54,638 nucleotides of DNA, from contig JAKORH010000105.1 of the NCBI GenBank assembly GCA_029777935.1, forward strand, positions 1 to 54,638, written 5' to 3'. Shown one piece after another: positions 16,920-25,555 of the stretch. Position 1 is the stretch's first letter. Every line of letters starts with the position of its first letter. Both the position numbers and the translations under genes were made by a program. The DNA is from Pseudomonadota bacterium (GTDB taxonomy: Bacteria > Pseudomonadota > Gammaproteobacteria > Burkholderiales > Burkholderiaceae). Below the pieces are notes generated by a model. It was given only the letters and a program-made list of their open reading frames with translations, did no database searches and was not told where the DNA came from.

Positions 16920-17494
16920 CCGATCCGCACGGCATGGGGCATCGATCGATCGATCGCTACGGCCGCGTAGCCCAGGCCCTGCATTGGGCCACCGCGCTTC
17001 TGGTTCTGATCGCCTTCATCTACGGCCCGGGCGGACCCGAGCAGCGCGTCTACTCGGCCGCGCGCGATTTCGAGCGGCAGTTGCACGAGACGCTGGGAAT
17101 GTGCGTCTTTTTGCTGGTCGCGTTGCGTCTGCTGTGGCGAGCCGTCGACCAGCGCCCGGCGCCGCCGCAACTGCCGCGCTGGATGAACCTTGCGGCCGGG
17201 TCCGTCCAGGCAACGCTCTATGCGCTGCTGTTCGCGGTTCCGCTGACCGCGATCGCGGGCGCCTGGCTCGAAGGACACCCGTTGACGCTGCTCGGCGGCG
17301 TTGAAATTCCGTCCGTCGTCGCCGCTTCACACGATGCCGGCGCGATCGTCGCCAGGGTCCATGGCTGGCTGGGCGATGCGCTGCTGTGGGTCGCGGGACT
17401 GCATGCGCTGGCCGCCATCGGCCACCACACCCTGCTGCGGGACGACGTGCTCGTCTCGATGCTTCCGCGCTGGATTCCGTTGCGGCAGCGTTAG
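16916..17494 (+). CDS. Cytochrome b561 family protein
   Basis: A 192-residue four-helix membrane protein that should bind two b-type hemes and pass electrons from quinol to a periplasmic acceptor. Candidate heme histidines are in RVAQALHWATALL (near 23), FERQLHETLGM (near 57), VHGWLGDALLWVAGLHALAAIGHH (about 149-171). The GTG start lies in a GTGA overlap with the preceding Spy-like gene. The fixed spacing of histidines within helices matches the bacterial b561 (CybB-like) family. The electron acceptor is unknown. The 177 bp downstream hold no gene I can see. Confidence 0.9.
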   Translation: MTDPHGMGHRSIDRYGRVAQALHWATALLVLIAFIYGPGGPEQRVYSAARDFERQLHETLGMCVFLLVALRLLWRAVDQRPAPPQLPRWMNLAAGSVQATLYALLFAVPLTAIAGAWLEGHPLTLLGGVEIPSVVAASHDAGAIVARVHGWLGDALLWVAGLHALAAIGHHTLLRDDVLVSMLPRWIPLRQR

Positions 17495-17671
17495 TCGTGG
17501 CAGCACGCGGCTGCAACCGCGGCCTCGCGTGCGCCTGGGAGCGCAGGCCATGCGGACAGTCGTCGAGCCGGACCGGCGCTTTCGCCTGCCGATTCGGGAT
17601 AACGCCCAGGGTCCATCGACGGCTAGATTGCGAAGCTCAAACCAGTCCGGTCGTCAACGGGGGACGCATCC

Positions 17672-19102
17672 ATGAAGACGTATCTCAATACCGTCAACGG
17701 CGAGCTCGTCGGGTCCGATGCGAGCTTCGAATCGATCAATCCTGCCACCGGCGAGACGCTCGGCCGCGTGCCGGTCTCGACGCGGTCGCAGGTCAAGGCT
17801 GCGATCGCGGCGGCGCGTGCCGCGCAGTCCGGATGGGCGGCGCGTCCTGACGCGGAACGCAAGGCGCTGATGATGCGCGTCGCCGAGGTGATCCATGACA
17901 ACGCCTCATATCTGTCCGAATGGGTCACGCGCGAGCAGGGCAAGCCGCTCGGTGGCGTGGGACCGGACCAGGTTCCGGGCTCGCGCTTCGAGCTCTGGGG
18001 CTGCGAGGTCTGGACGCAGGTGCCCGCCAATCTCGACCTGCCGGTGGAGGTGGCCTTCGAAGACGACACGCGCCGCGACGAGGTGCACCGCAAACCCTTT
18101 GGCGTGGTTGCCGCGATCGCCCCCTGGAACTGGCCGCTGCTGATCGCGATCTGGCAGATCGTTCCGTCGATCCGCGTCGGCAACACGGTGGTGATCAAGC
18201 CCTCCGAGTACACGTCGATCGGTACGCTGGAGCTGGTGCGGCTCATCAGCGAAGTTCTGCCGAAAGGCGTCGTCAATACCATCAGCGGTCCCGGCGACGT
18301 GGGTTCGTGGCTGGTCGGCGATCCGGGCATCGACAAGATCATGTTCACCGGCTCGGGACCGACCGGTGCGCGGATCGCCGAGGCGGCCGCGCGCAATCTC
18401 GTTCCGACGACGATGGAGCTCGGAGGCAACGACGCAGCGATCGTGCTTCCCGATGCCGATCCCGGGTCGATCGCCATGGGTCTGTTCTGGGGGGCGTTCC
18501 TCAACATGGGCCAGACATGCGCCTGCGCCAAGCGGCTGTACGTGCACGAGAGCCGCTTCGATGAGACGGTCGGGGCGCTCAAGGCAATCGCGGAAGCGGT
18601 GCCGATGGGCAACGGCATGGACGACGGCGTCGTGATGGGTCCGATCCAGAACAAGATGCAGTTCGACAAGGTCGTTTCGCTGGTCGACAGTGCCAGGCGG
18701 GAAGGCGCGACGATCGTCTGCGGCGGCCGGCCCACGGGCGGTCCCGGTTACTTCTATCCGCTGACGCTCGTGACCGGGCTTGCCGATGGTGCGCGGCTGG
18801 TGGACGAAGAGCAGTTCGGCCCGGTCCTGCCGATCATCAAGTATCGCGACGTCGACGAAGCGATTGCGAGCGCGAACCGGCTCGACGCGGGGTTGGGAGC
18901 ATCGGTGTGGTCGTCCGACGTCGAAGCGGCCAGGCGTGTCGCGGGCCGCATTCAGGCGGGCACCGTCTGGATCAACCAGCACGGCATGATTCACCCGATG
19001 GTTCCGTTCGGAGGCATCAAGGGTTCCGGCTACGGCGTGGAGTTCGGCGTCGAGGGTCTCAAGGCAGTGACTCGGCCGCAAGTCATCAGTCTCAAGAAAT
19101 AG
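17672..19102 (+). CDS. NAD(P)-dependent aldehyde dehydrogenase
   Basis: A 476-residue ALDH superfamily enzyme oxidising an aldehyde to the acid. Key residues are Asn153 in PWNWP, Lys176 in VVIKPSEY, Glu249 in MELGGND and catalytic Cys283 in NMGQTCACAK. A second Cys sits two residues away. The gene is plus strand, convergent with the acid-sugar kinase that follows (12 bp between stops), so it is not in that operon. It may serve the same pathway (for example glycolaldehyde or succinate-semialdehyde type substrates), but the sequence does not settle the substrate. An ATG follows a GGGGGACG ribosome site. Confidence 0.94.
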   Translation: MKTYLNTVNGELVGSDASFESINPATGETLGRVPVSTRSQVKAAIAAARAAQSGWAARPDAERKALMMRVAEVIHDNASYLSEWVTREQGKPLGGVGPDQVPGSRFELWGCEVWTQVPANLDLPVEVAFEDDTRRDEVHRKPFGVVAAIAPWNWPLLIAIWQIVPSIRVGNTVVIKPSEYTSIGTLELVRLISEVLPKGVVNTISGPGDVGSWLVGDPGIDKIMFTGSGPTGARIAEAAARNLVPTTMELGGNDAAIVLPDADPGSIAMGLFWGAFLNMGQTCACAKRLYVHESRFDETVGALKAIAEAVPMGNGMDDGVVMGPIQNKMQFDKVVSLVDSARREGATIVCGGRPTGGPGYFYPLTLVTGLADGARLVDEEQFGPVLPIIKYRDVDEAIASANRLDAGLGASVWSSDVEAARRVAGRIQAGTVWINQHGMIHPMVPFGGIKGSGYGVEFGVEGLKAVTRPQVISLKK

Positions 19103-19114
19103 CGGAGCGACCCG

Positions 19115-20485
19115 TCAGGGCGCAGTCGCGGCAATAAGCTGATCAAACAGGCGGGGACGCCCCATTTGTCCGCCTTTGAGCATCAGCTCCAATCCATCGA
19201 TGGAGGGGTCGTCGGCGCGGGCACGCAACAGCGGGACACCCGCATCGAGCTGGCCGACCCACTCGAGGCCCCAGGTGCCGAGCGATTGGATGGCATGACT
19301 GGCCGTGTCGCCGCCCGCGACGCCGACGCGCGGAAGTCGTATCTCGGCGAGCACCCTGCGCAGAAGCGCACCGCAGGCTGCCGCGAGGTCGGCGCGGGCG
19401 CAGATCCTGTCTCCGGTGGCCGCGCCGCAAGAGCGCGCGGCGCCAACGAGCGACGGCTGCTCGTCACCGACGGGCGTGGTGTACGCGAGCACGTGCCGTC
19501 CGGCCTGCAAGGATCGCGCGATCTGCTCGGCTTGGTCGAGCAGATACGACGTCTCGCTGGCGAGACGCTCGGGAACGAGCGGCATGCGTACATAGAGCGT
19601 TGCGCTGGCGATCTGGCGCGCGGTCACCGGCGACAGGCTGCCCGCGAGTACCAGGACCGGGCCTCGGGCTGGCGCGACCAGGCCGTCGCATGCACGGCGC
19701 GGCAGGCGCCAGTGATCGATCAGGGCCTGGGCGACGCTGCTTGCGCCTACGATCAGCAACGGCGCTCGTTGCGCGCGCTTGGCCATCGCGGCGCCGATGC
19801 TCTCGAGCTGGGATTCCGTCGCAACGTCCAGCAGCACGACGCCCGGGCCTGAATCGCCCGGGTTCTCGGCGTCGAAGTCGTCGACCGCCGCATGGAAGAC
19901 GCCCGGCAGTTCGTGCGCGCGGATGTCGACCAGGCCGATCTCGCTCAAGCCCTGCCGCGAAAGATGCACGCGCAGATCCGCCTCCTGCATCGGCGTGACC
20001 GGATGGCGGCTCATCGTGGGATGACGGTCGATGCGATGCACCGGCCCGCCCTGTTGCGCGACCGCGTAGAGCTGCCCGAATACGCAGTAGCGTCCGAGGC
20101 TCGGCTGGCCGCCGATGATGTACACGGGATGGCCGGGCGCCAGTGCGCGCAGCGTCTGGACCGCAACGCCGATGCTGCCCACGTGCGGCGCGCTGTCGAA
20201 GGTCGAGCAGCACTTGTAGTGAAGGAGGCGCGCGCCCGAGGTGGCGAAGAACGCGCCAACTCTCGCGAGCTCCGCGCGCATGTCCTCCGGCGCCATCGAC
20301 CGCGCTGCGCCGGCGATGCCGAAGGCATCGAGTGCCCCCGCACGGAGCAATTGCTCGGGTGCGGGCACGCCCGTGAACAGGATCGTGCGCAGGCCCGCCT
20401 GAGCCACCGTGGCCAGCGTGTCGCTCGCGCCCGTGAAATCGTCGCCGTACCAGACGTATTTCTGCGGCGAGCGCGGCGCTTCCAT
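19115..20485 (-). CDS. Four-carbon acid sugar kinase family protein (DUF1537; OiaK/OtnK/DenK-like)
   Basis: A 456-residue kinase of the DUF1537 family, which phosphorylates acid sugars such as threonate, erythronate, 4-hydroxy-threonate analogues and 3-oxo-isoapionate. The N-terminal substrate domain begins with YVWYGDDFTGASDTLA, the family signature with its Asp pair. The nucleotide domain includes VLVLAGSLSPVTARQI and ends in a VGVAGGDTASHAIQSLG segment. It lies six bases downstream of the RuBisCO-like gene, exactly the partnership seen in 3-oxo-isoapionate pathways (OiaK with OiaX or XacX). That makes a phosphorylated keto-acid sugar the likely product. The exact substrate is an inference from neighbours. 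Confidence 0.9.
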   Translation of the reverse strand: MEAPRSPQKYVWYGDDFTGASDTLATVAQAGLRTILFTGVPAPEQLLRAGALDAFGIAGAARSMAPEDMRAELARVGAFFATSGARLLHYKCCSTFDSAPHVGSIGVAVQTLRALAPGHPVYIIGGQPSLGRYCVFGQLYAVAQQGGPVHRIDRHPTMSRHPVTPMQEADLRVHLSRQGLSEIGLVDIRAHELPGVFHAAVDDFDAENPGDSGPGVVLLDVATESQLESIGAAMAKRAQRAPLLIVGASSVAQALIDHWRLPRRACDGLVAPARGPVLVLAGSLSPVTARQIASATLYVRMPLVPERLASETSYLLDQAEQIARSLQAGRHVLAYTTPVGDEQPSLVGAARSCGAATGDRICARADLAAACGALLRRVLAEIRLPRVGVAGGDTASHAIQSLGTWGLEWVGQLDAGVPLLRARADDPSIDGLELMLKGGQMGRPRLFDQLIAATAP

Positions 20486-20491
20486 GCGAGA

Positions 20492-21784
20492 TCAGCGGCC
20501 GAAGAACGCGAGCGCGTCGCGCAGCTCGGGCATCTCGCGCGCGGCATCGTTCAGCGACCTGCCGGTGCGCGTCGCTTCCCACGCCTGCCGGATGCTGCGT
20601 ACGCCCGCCGCGGGTCCCATCGGATGCGCAAGGATGCCGCCGCCCGCCATGAACAGCAGGTCGCCTTGCGGAACGATCGCCACTGTGGCCGGCAACGTGC
20701 CGGCCCATTGTCCCGACGAGAACGCCGGCATCACGCGGTCGTCGCGATCGTCCGGACCGGCCAGCGGCGTCAGGCAGTCGCGCGCGGCATCGATCACTTC
20801 CCGGTCCGGCTGCGCGAACTTGCCCTGCAATCCATGCACGTGCATGTGATCGACGCCCGCCAGCCGCCACATGAGCTGATACGGCTGGAAGTCCATCCCC
20901 AGCGCGGGATGGCGCGCGAACATGCCGAAGCCGTTGCGATGGCCGTGCACGACGAGATCGGTCGCCCGGCGCAGCGCCTGGACCGACGAGAACCCGCACC
21001 AGTTGAGGCTCGCCATCACGCAGCTGCCGCCTTCGCGGGCGACGAGCTCGGCGTGGCGCAGCATCGCATCGTGCTCGTCGGTGATGTTGAAGGCGACCAT
21101 GACGTGCTTGCCGCTCTTCTGCTGCCATTCGCGCACGGCGCGCATGACGGTCATGATGCGGGCATCGATCGGCGCGTGCGCGGGATTCGCGCAGACTTCG
21201 TCGTCCTTGATGAAATCGATGCCGGCTGCGCACAGCTCGCCGACCAGTTTGCCGGTCTCCGCGGCTGAAAGACCGACGTTGGGCTTGATGATCGTGCCAA
21301 CTAGCGGACCTGCCGAAACGCCGGTCCATGCACGCGTGCCCGCGATGCCGTGCCTGGGCCGCTCGAAGCGCGCGCGAAACGAAGCGGGAATGCGGACGTA
21401 TTCGAGCCGCACGCCTGTCGCTTCGCCGAGATCGTAGAGATTGCCCGCCAGCGTGGCCGCCAGCGTCGGCAGGTTGTTTCCGATATTGGCCACGGGAAAG
21501 GAAATCGTGACCCGGGCGCGCCGATACGGCCCTTGCATGCCTTGGCGCTCCAGCCACGCGCTGTGCAGGCTGGGCCGCTCGACCGGCGCGATCTCCTCGA
21601 GACGCTCCACCGTCGCGCGGCTGCGCGCGCGCACACCATCCGTCTCCCCCGCGACGCGCACGAACGTGCCGCTGCTCTGCTCGCCCGCGAGCACCTCCGC
21701 CACCTTGCGCGGATCGAGCGGCGTCTCGATCAGGTAGTCGGCTTCGAGCCGGTCGTCCGGCACGCGGCGCGCGTTCGTGTCCAT
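20492..21784 (-). CDS. RuBisCO-like protein (form IV), likely decarboxylase or transcarboxylase of a phosphorylated 3-oxo acid sugar
   Basis: A 430-residue RuBisCO-superfamily protein. It keeps the positions of active-site residues: Lys167 in GTIIKP (RuBisCO K175), Lys193-Asp195-Glu196 in FIKDDE (K201/D203/E204), His282-Arg283 in HGHR (H294/R295), His315 and Lys322 in HVHGLQGKF (H327/K334), Ser357 (S379), and a GGG loop at 381-383. The RuBisCO motifs themselves differ, for example GLQGKF in place of GTVVGKLEG, so it is not a carboxylase by sequence. A DUF1537 kinase sits immediately downstream, as for OiaX and XacX, which act on 3-oxo-isoapionate-4-phosphate. The ATG at 21784 is preferred; an upstream TTG would add two residues. 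Confidence 0.9.
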   Translation of the reverse strand: MDTNARRVPDDRLEADYLIETPLDPRKVAEVLAGEQSSGTFVRVAGETDGVRARSRATVERLEEIAPVERPSLHSAWLERQGMQGPYRRARVTISFPVANIGNNLPTLAATLAGNLYDLGEATGVRLEYVRIPASFRARFERPRHGIAGTRAWTGVSAGPLVGTIIKPNVGLSAAETGKLVGELCAAGIDFIKDDEVCANPAHAPIDARIMTVMRAVREWQQKSGKHVMVAFNITDEHDAMLRHAELVAREGGSCVMASLNWCGFSSVQALRRATDLVVHGHRNGFGMFARHPALGMDFQPYQLMWRLAGVDHMHVHGLQGKFAQPDREVIDAARDCLTPLAGPDDRDDRVMPAFSSGQWAGTLPATVAIVPQGDLLFMAGGGILAHPMGPAAGVRSIRQAWEATRTGRSLNDAAREMPELRDALAFFGR

Positions 21785-21792
21785 CGTCAACG

Positions 21793-22344
21793 TCAGAGCG
21801 TGTTCAAGTCAGGGAACGCACGCACGGGATCGCTGCCATCCCACCCTTCCGACGCTTCGCGGATGATGCGAAAGAGCCTCCCCTTCGGCCCCGCCACTTC
21901 CGACAACTCGATCACGGTCCCCGGGTGCAGCCCCGGATGCGACCGTGGCTCGAAGTACACGAAGCGTCCGCGCTCGCCCACCTCCCCGCTCATCTGGACC
22001 TTGAAGCCCTGCGCGACGAGACGCTCCATGTCCGCGTCGAACTGCTCGGTCCAGTACGCGACGTGCTGCAGGCCCAGGTTGCCCGCCTGCATGAAGTCGC
22101 GGTACATCGACGGCGCGTCGTTGCGCGTCTGGATGAGCTCGACCTGCAGCGGTCCGGAATTGGCGAGCGCGACCGAGTTGTGCACGTCGTACGCCTGCCC
22201 CTGGTATCGATAGTTTCTGATCGGCACGCGCGGGTTGTAGAACCACGGCCCGACACCGAGCGTCTCGCTCCAGTACGCCATCGACGCCTCGATGTCGCGC
22301 ACGACGTAGCCGGCCTGGCGGATCTGACCGAAGAATCGACTCAT
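21793..22344 (-). CDS. VOC superfamily metalloenzyme
   Basis: A 183-residue vicinal oxygen chelate protein with two paired beta-alpha-beta-beta-beta modules. Likely metal ligands, by comparison with methylmalonyl-CoA epimerase-like members, are Gln10, Glu69 (LQVELIQ), His94 (LQHVAYW) and Glu146 (TVIELSE). The usual first ligand His is Gln here, as in a minority of family members. It sits between the TRAP transporter and the RuBisCO-like gene. This suggests an epimerase, isomerase or hydrolase step on the same acid-sugar substrate. VOC activity cannot be named from sequence, and a glyoxalase-like role is not excluded. Confidence 0.85.
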   Translation of the reverse strand: MSRFFGQIRQAGYVVRDIEASMAYWSETLGVGPWFYNPRVPIRNYRYQGQAYDVHNSVALANSGPLQVELIQTRNDAPSMYRDFMQAGNLGLQHVAYWTEQFDADMERLVAQGFKVQMSGEVGERGRFVYFEPRSHPGLHPGTVIELSEVAGPKGRLFRIIREASEGWDGSDPVRAFPDLNTL

Positions 22345-22371
22345 GTTGATGCTCCGAAATTGGACGCGGCC

Positions 22372-24333
22372 CTACTTCAGGAAACCGATCGAGAACCAGG
22401 GAATGACGGCGACCAGGATCAGGCCCACGAACAGCGCCGCGACGTAGCCCAGGATCGGCTTCATGCCGGCCGCGGGATCGGCGCGGCTGATCGCGCACGC
22501 GCCGTAATAGCCCACGCCGAACGGCGGGGTGAACAGCCCGATGCCCATCGCGAAGATCACGACCATCGAGTAGTGCACCTCGTGGACGCCGGCGGCCCGC
22601 GCGATCGGGAACAGCAGCGGCCCGAACAGCACGATGGCCGGAATGCCCTCGAGCACGCTGCCGAGGATCGTGAATGCCACGATCGAGATCGCGAGAAAGC
22701 CGTACGCGCCGCCCGGAATCGCGGCCATCAGCTTCGCCAGGTCCTGCGAGAAGCCCGATTGCGTGAGGCCCCACGCCATCGCGGTCGCGCAGCCGACGAT
22801 GAAGATGATCGCGCCCGACAATGCGGCGGTCTCGACCAGCATCGGCTTCAGTCGCTTCCATGGGAACTGCCGGTAGATGAACAAGCCGACCAGCACCGAA
22901 TACACGATGCCGATGGTCGACACCTCGGTCGCGGTCGCAACGCCTTCCACCACAGCGGCGCGAATCACGAAGGGCAGCAGAATCGCGGGCAGCGCGATCA
23001 GCAGGAAGCGGCCGATCTCGCGGCGCGAATGGCGCCTGACGCTGCTCAGGTCTTCCTTGCGATAGCGCCACCACACGACCGCGCACAGGCACAGCCCCAG
23101 CGCGACGGCAGGCAGCATGCCGCCGCTGAACAGTGCCGCGATCGAAACGCCCGTCACCGAGCCGATCGTGATCAGCACGATGCTGGGCGGAATGGTCTCG
23201 GTCTGCGCGCCGGTCGCCGACAGCAGCGCGACCAGATCGCCTTCCCTGGCGCCCCTGCGCTTCATCTCGGGGAACAGCACCGGCGCGATCGCGGCCATGT
23301 CCGCGATCTTCGAGCCGGAGATGCCGGACACGAGGTACATCGCCCCGACCAGCACGTACGACAGGCCGCCGCGCACGTGGCCGAGCAGGCCGGCGAGAAA
23401 CTGGATCATCGCGCGCGCCATGCCCGTCATCTCGATCAGCGAGCCGAGGAAGATGAAGAGCGGCACCGCCAGCAGGATCAGGTGCGACATGCCCTCGTCG
23501 AGGCGACCCACCATGACCACCATCGGCGTGGTCGTCGTCAGCGCGAGGTAGCCGAACGTGGCGAGCGCGAAAGAGAACGCGATCGGCACGCCGCAGAACA
23601 CGTTCACGGCGACCAGGATCACGAAGAAGATGATCAGGTTCGCCTTGCCGAGCGGCTCGAGCATCGGCCCGGCCAGCCAGAATGCAGCCGCGATCGCCGC
23701 GACGATGGCGAGCGACACCAGCGCATCGCGCCACGTGCACACGCGCAGCATGCGCAGCACCGCGACCACGAGCATCAGGCCGATGCCGACCGGCAATGCC
23801 GAGGCGCGCCACGCGTTGCTGATCTCCAGCGCGGGCGTGACGATCACCGCCTCTTCACTGGCGTAGTGCACCACCGGCGCCAGGATCAGCGCCAGGAATG
23901 CGAGCGACGCCGCCAACGCGAAGGCATCCAGCATCGCGCGTTGCCGCGGCGTCGCGTTGGCCACGAATGCGGTCATCCGCATGTGCTCGCCGCGCCGCAG
24001 CGCGATGACTGCGCCCAGCATGGACAGCCACAGGAACAGGATCGACGCGAGTTCGTCGGACCACACGAGCGGGCTGCGGAACACGTAACGCGACACGACG
24101 CCCGCGAACAGCACGGCGATCTCGACGACGACCAAAGCCGCGGCTGCGCGCTCGACCACTGCCGCGATCGCGCGGTCGATCGCATCGACGATGCCGCTCA
24201 GCGCGTTGGCCGGCGCAGACGGTTGCTGGAAGATCTCGGGCGATGCAATGGTTTCCATGGCGGCGAGGTGCGAAATGGCCTGGGCTGCCGCGTCCGCGTC
24301 GGGCGCGGCGATGTCGGCGCCGCGGCGAGGCAT
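22372..24333 (-). CDS. TRAP transporter permease, fused DctQ and DctM subunits
   Basis: A 653-residue membrane protein joining the small four-helix DctQ domain (about residues 50-210, with SRYVFRSPLVWSDELAS) to the twelve-helix DctM domain (about 220-650). The DctM part carries VPLFIFLGSLIEMTG, GSKIADMAAIAPVL and FTPPFGVGYYGACAISR. It drives sodium- or proton-coupled uptake of an organic acid delivered by the DctP protein encoded next upstream. An unusually long N-terminal polar tail of about 45 residues precedes the first helix. ATG 24333 is chosen over a GTG two codons upstream. The gene ends 27 bp before the VOC gene. Confidence 0.93.
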   Translation of the reverse strand: MPRRGADIAAPDADAAAQAISHLAAMETIASPEIFQQPSAPANALSGIVDAIDRAIAAVVERAAAALVVVEIAVLFAGVVSRYVFRSPLVWSDELASILFLWLSMLGAVIALRRGEHMRMTAFVANATPRQRAMLDAFALAASLAFLALILAPVVHYASEEAVIVTPALEISNAWRASALPVGIGLMLVVAVLRMLRVCTWRDALVSLAIVAAIAAAFWLAGPMLEPLGKANLIIFFVILVAVNVFCGVPIAFSFALATFGYLALTTTTPMVVMVGRLDEGMSHLILLAVPLFIFLGSLIEMTGMARAMIQFLAGLLGHVRGGLSYVLVGAMYLVSGISGSKIADMAAIAPVLFPEMKRRGAREGDLVALLSATGAQTETIPPSIVLITIGSVTGVSIAALFSGGMLPAVALGLCLCAVVWWRYRKEDLSSVRRHSRREIGRFLLIALPAILLPFVIRAAVVEGVATATEVSTIGIVYSVLVGLFIYRQFPWKRLKPMLVETAALSGAIIFIVGCATAMAWGLTQSGFSQDLAKLMAAIPGGAYGFLAISIVAFTILGSVLEGIPAIVLFGPLLFPIARAAGVHEVHYSMVVIFAMGIGLFTPPFGVGYYGACAISRADPAAGMKPILGYVAALFVGLILVAVIPWFSIGFLK

Positions 24334-24404
24334 ACTCACGGCGCTACGATCGGGCGTGTCGACGCTTCACCACAGCGCCTCGCGACGCCGCGGCTCGTCA
24401 AGCA

Positions 24405-25421
24405 TCAGGCGAGCTTGCCGCTGACTTGCTCGAGCTGCGCCCACGCCTCGCTGCCGAAGCGCTTCTTCCAGTCGTCGTAGAAACCGGCCGCGCGCAGCTT
24501 GGCCCGGAAGCTCTCCGGCGTCGGGCGGTTGAACACGAGGCCCTTGGACTGCAGGTCCGCCTGAACGGTCTGGTTGAACCTGGCGATGTCCTCGCGCTGC
24601 TTGACCCCGGCGTCGTTGATCGCATTGGACACGATCCTCTTCAGATCGTCGGGCAGTCTCTCCCACGACGCGCCGTTCATGATCATCCAGAAGCCGTCCC
24701 AGATGTGGTTGGTCAGCGAGCAGTACTTCTGCACTTCGTAAAGCTTCGCGACCTGGATGATCGGCAGCGGATTCTCCTGCGCGTCCACCACCTTCGTCTG
24801 CAACGACGTGTACACCTCGCTGAACTGCAGGCTCGCGGGCGAGGCGCCCAGCGCCTTGAACATCGCGATGCTGAGCGGGCTCACTGGAACGCGGATCTTC
24901 AGGCCATCGAAGTCTTTCGCCGTCTCGATCGGCCGGTTGCTGGCCGTGGTCTGGCGAAAGCCGTTGTCCCACATCTTCTCGAAGGCGTGCAGGCGCACCT
25001 TGGCCAGCGCCGCGCGTACGTGCGCGCCCAGGCCGCCGTCCATCGCCTTCCACACCTGGCTGTAATCCGCGAACGCGAAGCCGACCGCGTTGATCGCCGC
25101 GACGGGCACGAGCGTGGCGACCACGAGGGCCGAAGGCGTGAACAAGTCGATCCCGCCGCTGCGCACCTGCGCGAGCATGTCGGTGTCGCCGCCGAGCTGG
25201 TTGTTCGGGAAGATCTTGATCTCGACGCGGCCGTTCGATTCCCGGGCGATGCGATCGGCGGCTTCCTGTGCGCGGACGTGCAGCGGATGCGTCACGGGCA
25301 GGTTGTGGCCGTACTTGAACGAAAACTCGGCGGCATGCGCGAAGCGCGGCATGGCGATGAACGGAGCGGCGGTCGCCGCCACCAGGGTGCGCAGCGTGGC
25401 GCGCTTGCGGTGATCGATCAT
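24405..25421 (-). CDS. TRAP transporter substrate-binding protein (DctP family)
   Basis: A 338-residue periplasmic protein with an N-terminal export signal (HRKRATLRTLVAATAAPFIAMPRFAHA, Tat-like because of its basic cluster). A classical DctP fold follows: FKYGHNLPVTHPLHV, the middle IKIFPNNQLGGDTDM, and FDGLKIRVPVSPLSIAMFKALGA, which contains the arginine that normally salt-bridges a substrate carboxylate. The ATG is preceded by GAGGAGG. It is the first gene of the catabolic operon and lies 134 bp from the divergent LacI-family regulator. It pairs with the fused DctQM permease next to it. Confidence 0.94.
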   Translation of the reverse strand: MIDHRKRATLRTLVAATAAPFIAMPRFAHAAEFSFKYGHNLPVTHPLHVRAQEAADRIARESNGRVEIKIFPNNQLGGDTDMLAQVRSGGIDLFTPSALVVATLVPVAAINAVGFAFADYSQVWKAMDGGLGAHVRAALAKVRLHAFEKMWDNGFRQTTASNRPIETAKDFDGLKIRVPVSPLSIAMFKALGASPASLQFSEVYTSLQTKVVDAQENPLPIIQVAKLYEVQKYCSLTNHIWDGFWMIMNGASWERLPDDLKRIVSNAINDAGVKQREDIARFNQTVQADLQSKGLVFNRPTPESFRAKLRAAGFYDDWKKRFGSEAWAQLEQVSGKLA

Positions 25422-25487
25422 GTATTCCTCCTCGGGCCGCCGCTGTGCGATGATGCGTTCTGATGCACCATCCCCGGCGTGAAGGTC

Positions 25488-25515
25488 GCGAACATATAGG
25501 TGCGAACAGCGAACA
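25488..25515. promoter_or_regulatory. Three GCGAACA repeats in the divergent regulatory gap
   Basis: The heptamer GCGAACA occurs at 25488, 25502 and 25509, with start-to-start spacings of 14 and 7 bases. The gap separates the DctP gene (minus) from the LacI-family gene (plus). Nearby are two TGATGC copies and a pair of TTGATGG repeats just before the LacI-family ATG. LacI-type proteins usually bind palindromes, so these direct repeats may instead mark another factor or be chance. They are the clearest repeated short words in the gap. Confidence 0.35.
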
Positions 25516-25555
25516 GTCAAAGATGCGGATTGATGGCTTTTGATGGAATGATGCG

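Noticed and set aside
17495..17671. Short open frames in the gap before the aldehyde dehydrogenase
   Set aside because: They have no ribosome sites and no domain features. The gap probably holds the promoter, but no consensus elements are strong enough to call.
21925..24480. 851-codon plus-strand open frame opposite the VOC and TRAP genes
   Set aside because: It is rich in Asp, His and Arg with no motifs, mirrors the codon bias of the minus-strand genes and crosses several real genes.
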